Origin: DATKFM01 sp963810485
GTDB lineage: Bacteria; Pseudomonadota; Alphaproteobacteria; Dongiales; Dongiaceae
Length of the DNA stretch: 64,000 nucleotides
Assembly (NCBI GenBank): GCA_963810485.1
Contig: CAWENQ010000004.1
Span: forward strand, 620,001-684,000
Direction of reading: 5' to 3'
Below the pieces are notes generated by a model. That model was not told the origin of the DNA. It searched no databases and saw only the letters and a list, made by a program, of their open reading frames with translations. Positions 53,098-62,108 of the stretch are shown here, one piece after another. Numbering within the stretch: the stretch's first letter is position 1; each line of letters begins with the position of its first letter. A program made the position numbers and the translations under genes.

Positions 53098-55254
53098 TTA
53101 TGCCGCTTTCCGGCGGCGGCGAATGAACCCAAGAATCTCGGAGGCGGCGAGCGGGATGTTGGTTCCCGGCCCGTAGATGGCGGCGACACCCGCCTTCATC
53201 AGGTACTCATAGTCCTGCGGCGGGATCACGCCGCCGCAGATCACCAGAATGTCGTCAGCACCGGCGGCGCGCAGCGCCGTGACCAGTTGCGGCACCAGCG
53301 TCTTATGGCCGGCGGCTTGCGACGAGACGCCGATGACATGCACGTCGTTCTCGATCGCCTGGCGCGCTGCTTCCTCCGGCGTCTGGAACAGCGGCCCGAT
53401 ATCCACATCGAAGCCGATATCGGCAAAGGCGGTGGCAATGATCTTGGCGCCGCGGTCATGGCCGTCCTGGCCGAGCTTCACCACCAGCAGGCGCGGCCGG
53501 CGGCCCTCCTCCTCGGCGAAGCCGCGCACTTCCGCCTGGATGCGCTGGAAACCGGTATCGCCCGCATAGGCGGCGCCATAGACGCCGGAGATGCTGCGGG
53601 TGGTGGCGCGGTGGCGGGTGAAGACCTTCTCCAGGGCGTCGGAGATCTCGCCCACGGTGGCACGGGCGCGGGTGGCCTCGATGGAGAGGGCGAGCAGATT
53701 GCCTTGGCCCGAAGATGCCGCTTTGGTCAGCGCATCCAACGCGGCGCGGCATTTGCCTTCGTCGCGGGTGGCGCGGATCTTGCGGAGGCGCGCGATCTGC
53801 TGATCGCGCACCCGGGTGTTGTCGATATCCAGGAGATGCAGCTCCTTCGCGGGCTCGCCGTCGGACTGGTACTTGTTGACGCCGACGATCACATCCTCGC
53901 CGCGGTCGATGCGCGCCTGACGCCGCGCCGCCGATTCCTCGATGCGCAGCTTCGGCAGGCCGGACTCGACCGCCTTGGTCATGCCGCCCAGCGCCTCGAC
54001 TTCGCCGATCAGCTTCATCGCTTCGGCGGCGATGCTGGCGGTCAGCGATTCCACGTAGTAGCTGCCGCCCAGGGGATCGATCACATGGGGGATGCCCGTC
54101 TCTTCCTGCAGAATGAGCTGGGTGTTACGGGCGATGCGGGCGGAGAACGGCGTCGGCAGCGCGATGGCCTCGTCGAGCGCATTCGTGTGCAGCGACTGCG
54201 TGCCGCCCAGCACCGCCGCCATCGCCTCGATCGTGGTGCGGATCACGTTGTTATAGGGATCCTGCTCGGTGAGGCTGACGCCCGAGGTCTGGCAATGGGT
54301 GCGCAGCGCCAGGCTGGCGGGATTCCTCGGCGCATGCTCCGACATCAGCCGCGCCCAGAGCAGGCGCGCGGCGCGCAACTTCGCCACCTCCATGAAAAAG
54401 TTCATGCCGATGGCGAAGAAGAAGGAAAGCCTGGGCGCGAAGTCGTCGATCTTCAGGCCGCGGGACAAGGCGGCACGCACATAATCGAGGCCGTCGGCGA
54501 GCGTGAAGGCCAATTCCTGCACCGCGGTCGCGCCGGCTTCCTGCATGTGATAGCCGGAGATCGAGATCGAGTTGAACTTCGGCATATTGCGCGCCGTGTA
54601 CTCGATGATGTCGGCGACAATACGCATCGAGGGTGCGGGCGGATAGATGTACGTGTTGCGGACCATGAACTCCTTGAGGATGTCGTTCTGGATGGTCCCC
54701 GAGAGTTTCTCCGCCGGCACGCCCTGCTCTTCGGCGGCGACAATGTAGCCGGCGAGCACCGGCAGCACCGCGCCGTTCATGGTCATGGACACGCTCATCC
54801 GGTCGAGCGGAATGCCGTCGAACAGTATCTTCATGTCCTCGACGGAATCGATGGCGACGCCGGCCTTGCCCACATCGCCGACGACGCGCGGATGATCGGA
54901 GTCATAGCCGCGATGGGTGGCGAGATCGAACGCCACCGACAGCCCCATCTGCCCGGCGGCGAGATTGGCGCGGTAGAAAGCGTTGGATTCCTCCGCCGTG
55001 GAGAAGCCGGCGTACTGGCGCACCGTCCAAGGACGATTTGCGAACATTGTGGCGCGCGGGCCACGGAGATAAGGCGGGAATCCCGGCAGCGAATTCACAT
55101 CGCCGAGCGCTTCAAGATCGGCCGCTGTGTACAGCGGCTTAACCGGAATTCCTTCCGGCGTCTGCCAGACGAGCAAATCGGCAGCCTCTCCGCCCAGTTC
55201 TTTGCGGGCCAGAGAACCCCACTCCGCCAATGTCTTGTGCGGAAAATCCGCCAA
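53098..55254 (-). CDS. scpA: Methylmalonyl-CoA mutase
   Basis: Adenosylcobalamin-dependent isomerase of methylmalonyl-CoA and succinyl-CoA. The 718-residue protein holds the substrate-binding TIM barrel (about 1-560) and the B12 domain, with His599 of the cobalt-binding DGHDRG loop in KLGQDGHDRGAK. Barrel marks include MTMNGAVLPVLAGY, GTIQNDILKEFMVRNTYIYPP and GGTQSLHTNALDEA. I chose the TTG at 55254 because a GGGAGG ribosome site sits six bases upstream and because the family N-terminus (ADFPHKTLAEW) follows; an ATG at 55416 would add unrelated residues. MeaB is at 40663-41664. A single-chain homodimeric form is predicted. Confidence 0.96.
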   Translation of the reverse strand: MADFPHKTLAEWGSLARKELGGEAADLLVWQTPEGIPVKPLYTAADLEALGDVNSLPGFPPYLRGPRATMFANRPWTVRQYAGFSTAEESNAFYRANLAAGQMGLSVAFDLATHRGYDSDHPRVVGDVGKAGVAIDSVEDMKILFDGIPLDRMSVSMTMNGAVLPVLAGYIVAAEEQGVPAEKLSGTIQNDILKEFMVRNTYIYPPAPSMRIVADIIEYTARNMPKFNSISISGYHMQEAGATAVQELAFTLADGLDYVRAALSRGLKIDDFAPRLSFFFAIGMNFFMEVAKLRAARLLWARLMSEHAPRNPASLALRTHCQTSGVSLTEQDPYNNVIRTTIEAMAAVLGGTQSLHTNALDEAIALPTPFSARIARNTQLILQEETGIPHVIDPLGGSYYVESLTASIAAEAMKLIGEVEALGGMTKAVESGLPKLRIEESAARRQARIDRGEDVIVGVNKYQSDGEPAKELHLLDIDNTRVRDQQIARLRKIRATRDEGKCRAALDALTKAASSGQGNLLALSIEATRARATVGEISDALEKVFTRHRATTRSISGVYGAAYAGDTGFQRIQAEVRGFAEEEGRRPRLLVVKLGQDGHDRGAKIIATAFADIGFDVDIGPLFQTPEEAARQAIENDVHVIGVSSQAAGHKTLVPQLVTALRAAGADDILVICGGVIPPQDYEYLMKAGVAAIYGPGTNIPLAASEILGFIRRRRKAA

Positions 55255-55480
55255 TGCCGGCCTCCCGATTAACAGATTGATAAGTATAACGCGGGCGCCG
55301 TGATGGCGTCTACGAAACGGCGGGCCAATTTTGTGTTTTGGCGCGAATACCGCTGAAAAACCCCGATTCCACGACGTATTTACCATACCGAAGGCAACCG
55401 CCGCCCCAAGAATCATTTAACCGGGACGTGGCAAGTTATGCCCGGAAACACCACTTATTTCAGTCGAAGGACCCATTACC

Positions 55481-55933
55481 GTGCGTACCGGCCCGCGAAC
55501 CATGTTTCGAGCGTTGCCGCTTCTGGCCCTGACATTCTTCCTGTCGGGCTGCGGCACCAACGTCATGTGGCTGCTCTCCGAGGAGAGCCGGATCATGGCC
55601 GAGGCCGATCCGCTGGTGGTTTCCGCCGAGCAGGCCGGCAATGGGCTGGAAGCGCCGGTCTACGCGGCTGAAGACGCCAAGAACGCCGCCTGCGATTTCC
55701 TGCATCACGCCGTTTTCGACCGCTTTGCGCGGGATCCGAATTTTTTCGAGCAGTTCGCCTCCGACCTGTCGAGTTCCATCGTGCTCATGCTGCCGATCGC
55801 GCAGGTGGAAGACTGCGCCGAGGCTTTCGCGGCCTACAGTGCCGCGGTCGATAACCTGGCCGCCACCATGAGCGATGCGGCGAAGCTGCCGGGCTCGGAT
55901 CAGACGGCCGGCGAGGAGAGCAGCATCAACTGA
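55481..55933 (+). CDS. Hypothetical lipoprotein
   Basis: A 150-residue predicted lipoprotein. The start is GTG at 55481, with GAAGGA upstream; ATG at 55502 is an alternative. The signal ends in LTFFLSGC, so Cys24 would be lipidated. The mature part is acidic, has a Cys pair (ACDFLHHAVF and EDCAEAF, about residues 71 and 112) that may form a disulfide, and is mostly helical. I recognise no family. It is in the 226-base gap after the mutase start, divergent from it, and its last 8 bases overlap the convergent cyclase gene. Confidence 0.65.
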   Translation: MRTGPRTMFRALPLLALTFFLSGCGTNVMWLLSEESRIMAEADPLVVSAEQAGNGLEAPVYAAEDAKNAACDFLHHAVFDRFARDPNFFEQFASDLSSSIVLMLPIAQVEDCAEAFAAYSAAVDNLAATMSDAAKLPGSDQTAGEESSIN

Positions 55934-57743
55934 CCATCTGTGCCGGCACGGCCTGTGCCGGCTGAGACCGCAGGCGGTGGAAGGCGATCGCCCGGTCGAA
56001 GCCCCTGATGTCCACCAACTCCCGCGATAGATCTTGATTCCTCAAAACCTCGGCGACCGCCGGATCTTCGGCCATTTCCGCCGACAGCACGATATCGCCG
56101 CCGGTGCTCTCGCCCTGCAGGCGCGAGGCGAGGTTGACCGTTGAGCCGAAATAGTCGAGGCGGTCGTTCAAGGTCACGGCGATGCAGGGCCCCGCATGGA
56201 GGCCGAGCTTGATGATGATGGCGTCGCCGCCATGGTCTGCATTGAACCTGTTCACTTGCTGCTGGATGGCGATGGCGGCGCGCACCGCCTTTGCCGGATC
56301 GGCAAAGGCAGCCATGACCGCATCGCCGATGGTCTTGACGATGGCGCCGTCGTTCTGCCGGATGATCGCGGCGAGGAAGGCGAAGTGGTCGCGCACCAGG
56401 TGATAGGCGTGGGCATCGCCGACCTTCTCGTAGAAGGCGGTGGAACTCTTCAGGTCGGTAAACATCAGCGCAATCTTCGCCACGCCCACATCGTCGCCGG
56501 GCCGCAGGGCCTCGCTGGCGAAGAGATCGCGGAAGGCCTGCATGGTGGTGACCCGGTCGGCGGTCAGCGTATCCTGCACCCAGGCGCGGTCCTCGATGAC
56601 GAAGGTGAGCGGCCGGCGCGTGCGGTTGACCAGCCGGATGAATCCCGGCGTCGCCGCGCTGCCGCTGCGGACCGCGGCATCCTCGATCACCACCTCCGGG
56701 AAGCCGCCACCGGCCCAGGCGATCTCCAGCTCCGGCCCGGGCTCCAGCGTGCGCAGGCGGTAGTTGCCGGGTTTGAACAGCGCTTTCACCTCCCGCGTGG
56801 CGCCGGCCTCCACGGTGATATGCAGCCGGATGTGGGGCGTCGACATCGGTCCAAACAGGCAATACTGGCCGGACACCACGTCGCGCACGCCGGGCGCCGG
56901 GCGGAAGCTGGCCTCGACGTTCTTGGCGAAGTCGCGGTCATAGTCGATGTTGCAGGAGGAGCAATGGGCGCCGGTAGGCATTTGGTCCAGCGATGCCGAG
57001 GAGGATTTCGCCACCCGGCAGCGGGGACAGAGCAGATCCCAGCGCAGCTCCAGCAACCCCGCCTGCACCGCCTGCAGGCATAGCTCCACCGCCTCGCGCT
57101 GGCCGACCTTCCATTCGCGCGCCAGCTTCAGCGGCCGCACCTGCCAGAGATCGACCTCCTGCGCTTTCAGCACATAATCGGCGAGGCGCTGGCCCAGGCC
57201 ATGGCCGTTGGGCGTGGCGTCGATCGCCTTCACCATCTGCGCCACGCGGCCCTGGATTGCCCCGTCCACCGGCGGAGGGACATAGGCAAAGGGATCCGGC
57301 CGCTGGCCCTGGGCGAAGGAATCAGCTTCCGCCGCCAGCCGGGCGAAAGTGCGGCCCGCCTTCTCCAGGAATCCACCGGCCAGCACCAGGCGGCCCAGGA
57401 TGCCCGAGGGCACCGCCTCCAGCTTGTAAATGCCGCGGCTGCCGCCGCCATCCGGCGTCAACTCGAAGGTGGCGCAGAGACTGTGGAACGGGCCGTTGCG
57501 GAAGTCGCGGCAATGCTCGAACCACTGCTCGGAGATCCAGTTTACCGGCCGCTCCTGCCAGTAGATGGTGACCGGCCCCTTGCGCAGGCGGCCGGCGAAA
57601 TCCACCGAACCGTCGGGGCGCGGAGTCTCGATGATCTCGTGCTTCGGCAGCGCCGCCGCCTCGTTGAAGCGGGCGGTGTCGGCCAGCGACGGCCAGATGG
57701 CGGCCGGCGGCGAGGCGAATTTCCACTCCCAGACCCGCTGCAT
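55926..57743 (-). CDS. Class III adenylate/guanylate cyclase with N-terminal SRPBCC-like and zinc-ribbon regions
   Basis: A 605-residue soluble protein. The C-terminal class III cyclase domain (about 420-600) has the metal aspartates Asp430 (FTDLKSSTAFYE) and Asp474 (TIGDAVMAAF), and YFGSTVNLASRL in the transition-state helix. The N-terminal part starts like an SRPBCC/START-type pocket (VWEWKFASPPAAIWPSLADTARFN), then a DUF5939-like region, then a zinc-ribbon-like site (LCPRCRVA ... HCSSCNIDYD) around 240-270. The layout suggests a ligand- or lipid-sensing cyclase. The GAGGGA before the ATG at 57743 supports the start. The gene is followed by the HAD hydrolase on the same strand 22 bases upstream in transcription order. 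Confidence 0.85.
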   Translation of the reverse strand: MQRVWEWKFASPPAAIWPSLADTARFNEAAALPKHEIIETPRPDGSVDFAGRLRKGPVTIYWQERPVNWISEQWFEHCRDFRNGPFHSLCATFELTPDGGGSRGIYKLEAVPSGILGRLVLAGGFLEKAGRTFARLAAEADSFAQGQRPDPFAYVPPPVDGAIQGRVAQMVKAIDATPNGHGLGQRLADYVLKAQEVDLWQVRPLKLAREWKVGQREAVELCLQAVQAGLLELRWDLLCPRCRVAKSSSASLDQMPTGAHCSSCNIDYDRDFAKNVEASFRPAPGVRDVVSGQYCLFGPMSTPHIRLHITVEAGATREVKALFKPGNYRLRTLEPGPELEIAWAGGGFPEVVIEDAAVRSGSAATPGFIRLVNRTRRPLTFVIEDRAWVQDTLTADRVTTMQAFRDLFASEALRPGDDVGVAKIALMFTDLKSSTAFYEKVGDAHAYHLVRDHFAFLAAIIRQNDGAIVKTIGDAVMAAFADPAKAVRAAIAIQQQVNRFNADHGGDAIIIKLGLHAGPCIAVTLNDRLDYFGSTVNLASRLQGESTGGDIVLSAEMAEDPAVAEVLRNQDLSRELVDIRGFDRAIAFHRLRSQPAQAVPAQMVS

Positions 57744-57765
57744 GGATGACGTCCCTCGCCCTGGT

Positions 57766-58738
57766 TCAGCCGCAAGGCCCGGCGGCGCTCTCACATATAC
57801 GGGCGAAAGCCCGCGGCGGATGCTTTATCCCCAGGCTCATTTTTACCAGCAGAATTCGCCGGATAGATAGCGCGGCGTGGCGGCCTTCGCGGCGGCAGAG
57901 GGCGGCAACGGCCGGCAAATCCAAGCTGTTGCCGCGGATCAGCTCCGCCCCATGGATGCCGCCGAGAATGAACAGGCTGTCGATGCCGGCCCGCGCCGCG
58001 CCGGCAATATCGGTGCGCAGGGAATCGCCGACGGCGAGGATACGCCCGCGCGGCGGGGAGCCCAGCGCGGCCAGGCAGCGCTCATAGACCTCGGGATAGG
58101 GCTTGCCGAAATAGCGCACCTTGCCGCCCAGCGCCTCGTAGCGGGCGGCGATGGCGCCAGCGCAGATTTCCTCGGCGTTGCCGCGCACGACCACGAGATC
58201 GGGATTGGCGCAGATCAGCGGCAGGTCTCGCGCCCGGAGCTGCCGCAGCAGCGGCTCGTAGTCGGCGACGGTATCCCCCGGCCCGCCGGTCCCGGTGAGC
58301 AGCGCGAAATCCGCCGCCGCCGGATCGCCAGTCCAGTCCAGATCCAACCCCGTCAGCAGGCTGCGATCCTTCGGCGGCACGATGGCCAGGCCGCGGCGGC
58401 CCAGGCTGGCGGCCCAGCTGTCGCCGCCATTCAACGCCAGCCGGGTTTCCTCGCCGGAGGAATGGAGGACGTCGTAGAGATCGGGCGTGATGCCCAATTC
58501 CGCCGCTTGATCCGCGACGGCGCTGGCACGCCGGGGGCCATTGGACAGAATGCCTATGCGCTTGCCCGCCGTCCGCAGTTCCCGCATTGCGGCGATGGCG
58601 GCGGGAAAGGCGCTGACGCCGTTATGCAGGACGCCCCAGAGATCCAGACAGGTAGACATCGTAGGCGCCGGCGATCTCCCGGAGGCCGGCAATCGTCCGA
58701 GATTGGCCGAGCGCCGGGGATGAGGATCGAGAGGCCAC
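57766..58738 (-). CDS. HAD-superfamily IIA hydrolase (TIGR01459-like) with an apparent single-base frameshift
   Basis: A HAD hydrolase related to phosphatases of the NagD type. Main frame from 58659 codes for 297 residues: DLWGVLHNG (motif I), ILSNGPRR (motif II), FGKPYPEVYE (motif III) and VGDSLRTDIAGA (motif IV). The family normally has about 25 more N-terminal residues ending in YDVYL-x-DLWG. Those are encoded in the next frame from a GTG at 58738, which overlaps the pyrD stop by one base: TIAGLREIAGAYDVYL. The frames meet between 58642 and 58654 with one extra base; the total length (973) is 3n+1. Either a real pseudogene or a sequencing error. Confidence 0.82.
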
Positions 58739-59808
58739 TAACCCGCCGCCCCGGCGCGGTGGTCGGCGCCGACGGCATCGGCCACGCCGGCGAAGCCGTC
58801 GCGGCGCAGGAGCTGCGTCAGTTCGTCCTTGAGGCGCTGCAGCAGGCCCGGTCCCTGATAGACCAGCGCCGTGTAGAGCTGCACCAGGGACGCGCCGGCG
58901 CGGATCTTGCCATAGGCATCCTTACCGCTGGATATCCCGCCGACTCCAATCAGCGGCATGCGACCTTCCGTCAGGCGGTAAACCAAGCGCAGCACTTCTG
59001 TAGACAACGTGTAGAGCGGCGCGCCGCTGAGTCCGCCGGGTTCATTCACGTGGGGACCGCGGAGCGACGAGGGCCGCCCTACGGTTGTATTGCCGATGAT
59101 GAGGCCATCGACCGAACGGGCCGACGCCACCGCCGCGATATCGCGCAATTCTGCCTCGCCGAGATCGGGCGCCAGCTTCAGCAGCAGCGGCGGCGCGGCG
59201 CCGGCGTCGCTTCGCGCGCGCAGCGCCACGGCGATCAATGAGTCAAGAATCTCAGCCGATTGCAGGGCCCGCAGGCCCGGCGTGTTCGGCGAAGATACAT
59301 TGATCACCAAGTAATCGGCATAGGGCGCCAAGGCGCGAACGCCCGCCCCATAATCGGCCTCCGCCTCGCCGTTCTTGTTCTTGCCGAGATTGATTCCGAC
59401 GATGCCGTCACGCCGATTCAGCCGTTTTTCCAAGCGCCGCCGGGCCCGCGACAAGCCGCCGCTGTTGAAGCCCATGCGGTTGATAAGAGCATTATCCTCT
59501 GGCAACCGGAACAGGCGCGGCTTGGGATTGCCGGATTGCGGCTGCGGCGTAATACTACCGACTTCGACAAAGCCAAAGCCCATTTGCGTCAGCGAGTCGA
59601 ATACTTCCGCATCTTTGTCGAAACCCGCCGCCATGCCTATCGGATTTGGAAAGATTTGATCCCAGATTCGCATACGTAATACAGGATCATCGGACGTCGG
59701 TTTTGACGGCCGTAATCGCATCCTAAGTGACGATATTGCTAGGCGATGGGCCAACTCGGGCGGCAAGCGCCGCAGGACCGAGGTGCCGAGTGAAAATGCG
59801 TCTGACAT
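58738..59808 (-). CDS. pyrD: Dihydroorotate dehydrogenase (quinone), class 2
   Basis: A membrane-associated flavoenzyme oxidising dihydroorotate to orotate in pyrimidine synthesis, using quinone. The 356-residue product has the class 2 N-terminal helices (LPPELAHRLAISSLRMR), the FMN and substrate motifs NPIGMAAGFDKDAE and VINVSSPNTPGLRALQ (catalytic Ser), and GVGGISSGKDAYGKIRAGASLVQLYTAL. Its stop codon overlaps the start of the downstream HAD gene by one base. The region upstream is short and AT-rich (TTTATAC close to the ATG), with the S24 repressor divergent. Confidence 0.97.
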   Translation of the reverse strand: MSDAFSLGTSVLRRLPPELAHRLAISSLRMRLRPSKPTSDDPVLRMRIWDQIFPNPIGMAAGFDKDAEVFDSLTQMGFGFVEVGSITPQPQSGNPKPRLFRLPEDNALINRMGFNSGGLSRARRRLEKRLNRRDGIVGINLGKNKNGEAEADYGAGVRALAPYADYLVINVSSPNTPGLRALQSAEILDSLIAVALRARSDAGAAPPLLLKLAPDLGEAELRDIAAVASARSVDGLIIGNTTVGRPSSLRGPHVNEPGGLSGAPLYTLSTEVLRLVYRLTEGRMPLIGVGGISSGKDAYGKIRAGASLVQLYTALVYQGPGLLQRLKDELTQLLRRDGFAGVADAVGADHRAGAAG

Positions 59809-59953
59809 TGTATAAATTCAGCTAGTTGTAAGCGTGCGACCTGTGGTAATGGGACACTAACAGAAGTAATCAATCCAAATAAAAGCACAATCCGTAATTG
59901 CTCAGGGCTATATTCCTGAAACAGCGGACATGACCGGCAAGGAGTTTCGTCAA

Positions 59954-60586
59954 ATGATCCGACATGCTGAAATCTGGCGTGCCATCGATCGCCTGGCAGC
60001 GAAGCATGGCCTGACCGCATCCGGCTTGGCGCGCCGCGCCGGTCTGGATGCCACCGCGTTCAACAAGAGTAAACGCAAGGGTCCGTCGGGCAAGCCCCGC
60101 TGGCCCAGCACCGAAAGCGTCGCCAAGATCCTGACGGCGACCGGCGAGACCATGGGCAGCTTCATCACCTTGCTGGGTGACAGGGCCGCCGCCGGCGCGC
60201 CGCGCTCCATCCCGCTGCTCGGCTATGCCAGGGCGGGAAACGCGGGCTTTTTCGATGATCAGGGCTTCCCGGCCGGGCGCGGCTGGGACGATGTGGATTT
60301 CCCCGGGATTTCCGACGCCCGGGCCTATGCGCTGAAGATCAGCGGCGACAGCATGAAGCCGCTCTATCGCAGCGGCGATATCATTGTCGTATCGCCGCAA
60401 GCGTCGCTGCGCGCCGGCGACCGCGTCGTGCTCAAGACCCGCGGCGGCGAGGTGATGGCGAAGGAACTGGTGCGCCAGAACGCGCAGCGCGTCGAGCTGC
60501 GCTCTCTCAACCCCGACCATGGAGACCGGACCGTGCCCCGCGGCGACATCCAATGGATGGCCCGCATCGTCTGGGCCGAGCAATAA
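59954..60586 (+). CDS. S24 (LexA/CI-like) helix-turn-helix repressor
   Basis: A 210-residue repressor. The N-terminal helix-turn-helix (about 19-45, LTASGLARRAGLDATAFNKSK) is followed by a linker and a C-terminal S24 peptidase domain with the serine Ser133 (KISGDSMKPLY) and lysine Lys170 (GEVMAKELV). An Ala-Gly pair at 94-95 (YARAG) could be the RecA-stimulated cleavage site, as in LexA. The ATG at 59954 has an AAGGAG site; the ATG at 59930 is less good. Phage C-type repressors of this type are common in Alphaproteobacteria without a prophage. Target genes are unknown. Confidence 0.88.
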   Translation: MIRHAEIWRAIDRLAAKHGLTASGLARRAGLDATAFNKSKRKGPSGKPRWPSTESVAKILTATGETMGSFITLLGDRAAAGAPRSIPLLGYARAGNAGFFDDQGFPAGRGWDDVDFPGISDARAYALKISGDSMKPLYRSGDIIVVSPQASLRAGDRVVLKTRGGEVMAKELVRQNAQRVELRSLNPDHGDRTVPRGDIQWMARIVWAEQ

Positions 60587-60596
60587 GCGACATCTG

Positions 60597-60640
60597 CCCC
60601 GGCCGGCGGCAAATGCTACTCTGCCGCGCCGGGGTTTTTT
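60597..60640 (+). terminator. Rho-independent terminator after the S24 repressor
   Basis: A GC-rich hairpin (CCCCGGC...GCCGGGG arms, with a small bulge) is followed by six Ts at 60635-60640. A strong, standard intrinsic terminator, about 10 bases after the repressor stop codon. Confidence 0.85.
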
Positions 60641-60642
60641 GC

Positions 60643-60672
60643 TTGCCAAAGATAGTAATATTTTCTTATTAT
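60643..60672 (+). promoter_or_regulatory. Possible promoter of the small hypothetical gene
   Basis: TTGCCA (60643-60648) and TATTAT (60667-60672) are 18 bases apart within an AT-rich stretch just after a terminator. The call is tentative because spacing is at the upper limit and no other support exists. If real, transcription would start near 60680, before the ATG at 60710. Confidence 0.4.
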
Positions 60673-60709
60673 GATTCTTCTCCAGCCAATTTGGCGATTG
60701 GTCGCGGCA

Positions 60710-60973
60710 ATGAGCCTTCTCGGCGATCTGCATCGAGTCTATGACGGCCCACTGCCGCACACGGCGCGGATTGCCGCGCGGCTGGGCGGTCCGGACCGGT
60801 GGGCCGACATCGCCGATCGCCGCCGGGCACTATCCTGCGAGTCGATGCTCAGAAGTGTGACAGCGCTGCAACCCAGCCTTGTATCGCCGGTGAACAGCCA
60901 GGCCGAGCTTCGCCGCTGGCGCGCCGCGGCGCTCGCCTGCCGCGACGCCGGGATCGCGCGAAATCTGCCCTGA
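60710..60973 (+). CDS. Hypothetical small protein
   Basis: An 87-residue frame of unknown function, starting MSLLGDLHRVYDGPLPHTARIAARLGGPDRW. It has many Arg and Ala residues and a central RRRALSCESMLRSV segment; no signal or membrane helix. The ATG at 60710 is used because an upstream ATG at 60671 lies in the likely promoter. There is no good ribosome site, and it may be a chance frame. It sits between the repressor terminator and the aminotransferase gene. Confidence 0.4.
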   Translation: MSLLGDLHRVYDGPLPHTARIAARLGGPDRWADIADRRRALSCESMLRSVTALQPSLVSPVNSQAELRRWRAAALACRDAGIARNLP

Positions 60974-61079
60974 TCCGCTGTGGCGGCGCTGCAGGTTGCC
61001 AAGCCGTTTCCAGGCGATATTCTGCTGAAATCAGCCAAAACGAAGCGAACGTCGCGCGCGCAGGCAGCAAGGATAAGCC

Positions 61080-61919
61080 ATGAATGGTCATCACTATGTC
61101 GACGGCAAATGGGTCGACGGAAATCCAACGGTCATGCGGGTTTGGGATCACGCCATCTGGATGGGGGCGGCGATCTTCGACGGCGCCCGCTGCTTCGAGG
61201 GCGTGACTCCCGACATCGAGTTGCATTGTCAGCGTACATTGCGTTCGGCGGAAGCGCTCGGCCTCAAATCGCCGCTGTCGGCGGGGGAGATCGAGGATCT
61301 GCTGCGGGAGGGCATCGCCAAGTTTCCCAAGGGCACGCCACTTTATCTGCGGCCGTTTATGTATTCCGAGGAGGGCTGGATGGAGCCCTTTCCAGAAAGT
61401 ACGAAGCTGATCGTCTCGGTGGTGGAGTATGCGATGCCTGACCCCACCAAGCCCTGCAGCGTCAGCTTCTCCAAATGGCGCCGGCCCTCGCCGGAAACCG
61501 CGCCGACCAACGCCAAGGCGGTGAGCCTCTATGCCCAGGCCGGGCGCGCCGCCCTGGATGCGCGGTCGCGCGGCTTCAACGAGGCGATCATGCTGGATCC
61601 CATGGGCAATGTGGCGGAGTTCAGCGCCGCCAATCTCTGGATCGCCAAGGACGGTGCGGCCCATACGCCGGTGCCGAACGGCACCTTCCTCAACGGCATC
61701 ACGCGCCAGCGCACCATCCAGCTCCTGCGCAAGGCCGGCGTCGAGGTCTATGAGCGCACGCTGACGCCCAAGGACATCCTGGAAGCGGACGAGATCTTCT
61801 CCAGCGGCAATTACGGCAAGCTGATGCCGATCACGCAGGTGGAAGACCGGCCGCTCCAGCCCGGCCCCATCTTCCGCAGGGCGCGGGAGCTGTACTGGGA
61901 GTTCGCGCACGGGGGATGA
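61080..61919 (+). CDS. ilvE: Branched-chain amino acid aminotransferase (class IV)
   Basis: A 279-residue fold-type IV PLP aminotransferase that makes Ile, Leu and Val from their keto acids with glutamate. The PLP lysine is Lys146 (TNAKAVSLYAQ) and Glu180 is in EFSAANLWI, matching the family. The start ATG has AAGGA upstream. Relatives in Alphaproteobacteria occasionally prefer D-amino acids or 4-amino-4-deoxychorismate; the YVDGKWVDGN start is of the branched-chain kind, so I favour IlvE. It is followed by a MITE-like element. Confidence 0.88.
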   Translation: MNGHHYVDGKWVDGNPTVMRVWDHAIWMGAAIFDGARCFEGVTPDIELHCQRTLRSAEALGLKSPLSAGEIEDLLREGIAKFPKGTPLYLRPFMYSEEGWMEPFPESTKLIVSVVEYAMPDPTKPCSVSFSKWRRPSPETAPTNAKAVSLYAQAGRAALDARSRGFNEAIMLDPMGNVAEFSAANLWIAKDGAAHTPVPNGTFLNGITRQRTIQLLRKAGVEVYERTLTPKDILEADEIFSSGNYGKLMPITQVEDRPLQPGPIFRRARELYWEFAHGG

Positions 61920-61950
61920 GGGAAGGTCCTCTTTCCTCGACACAAATAAC

Positions 61951-62085
61951 TTGTCATCCCGGAAACCGAGCGTCAGCGAGGTTATCCGGGACCCATGAAC
62001 ACCGAGCAGTAGTCAACGTAACTTGACGAGTTCTGTGTGCATGGCTCCCGGGTTCCGCCGCTGAAGCGGCGGCCCGGGATGACAA
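61951..62085. repeat. MITE-like palindromic element, copy 2
   Basis: A 135-base element starting TTGTCATCCCGG (61951-61962) and ending CCGGGATGACAA (62074-62085). Its left arm is close to the arms of the copy at 49426-49631 (TCCGGGACCCATGAAC), with a different internal hairpin. Like that copy it lies between convergent genes, here ilvE and lysS. Confidence 0.75.
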
Positions 62086-62108
62086 CATTGGGGTGCTTTG
62101 TATGCGCC

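Noticed and set aside
53038..55272. 744-residue open frame antisense to methylmalonyl-CoA mutase
   Set aside because: Overlaps a firmly identified gene over its whole length and has no recognisable motif.
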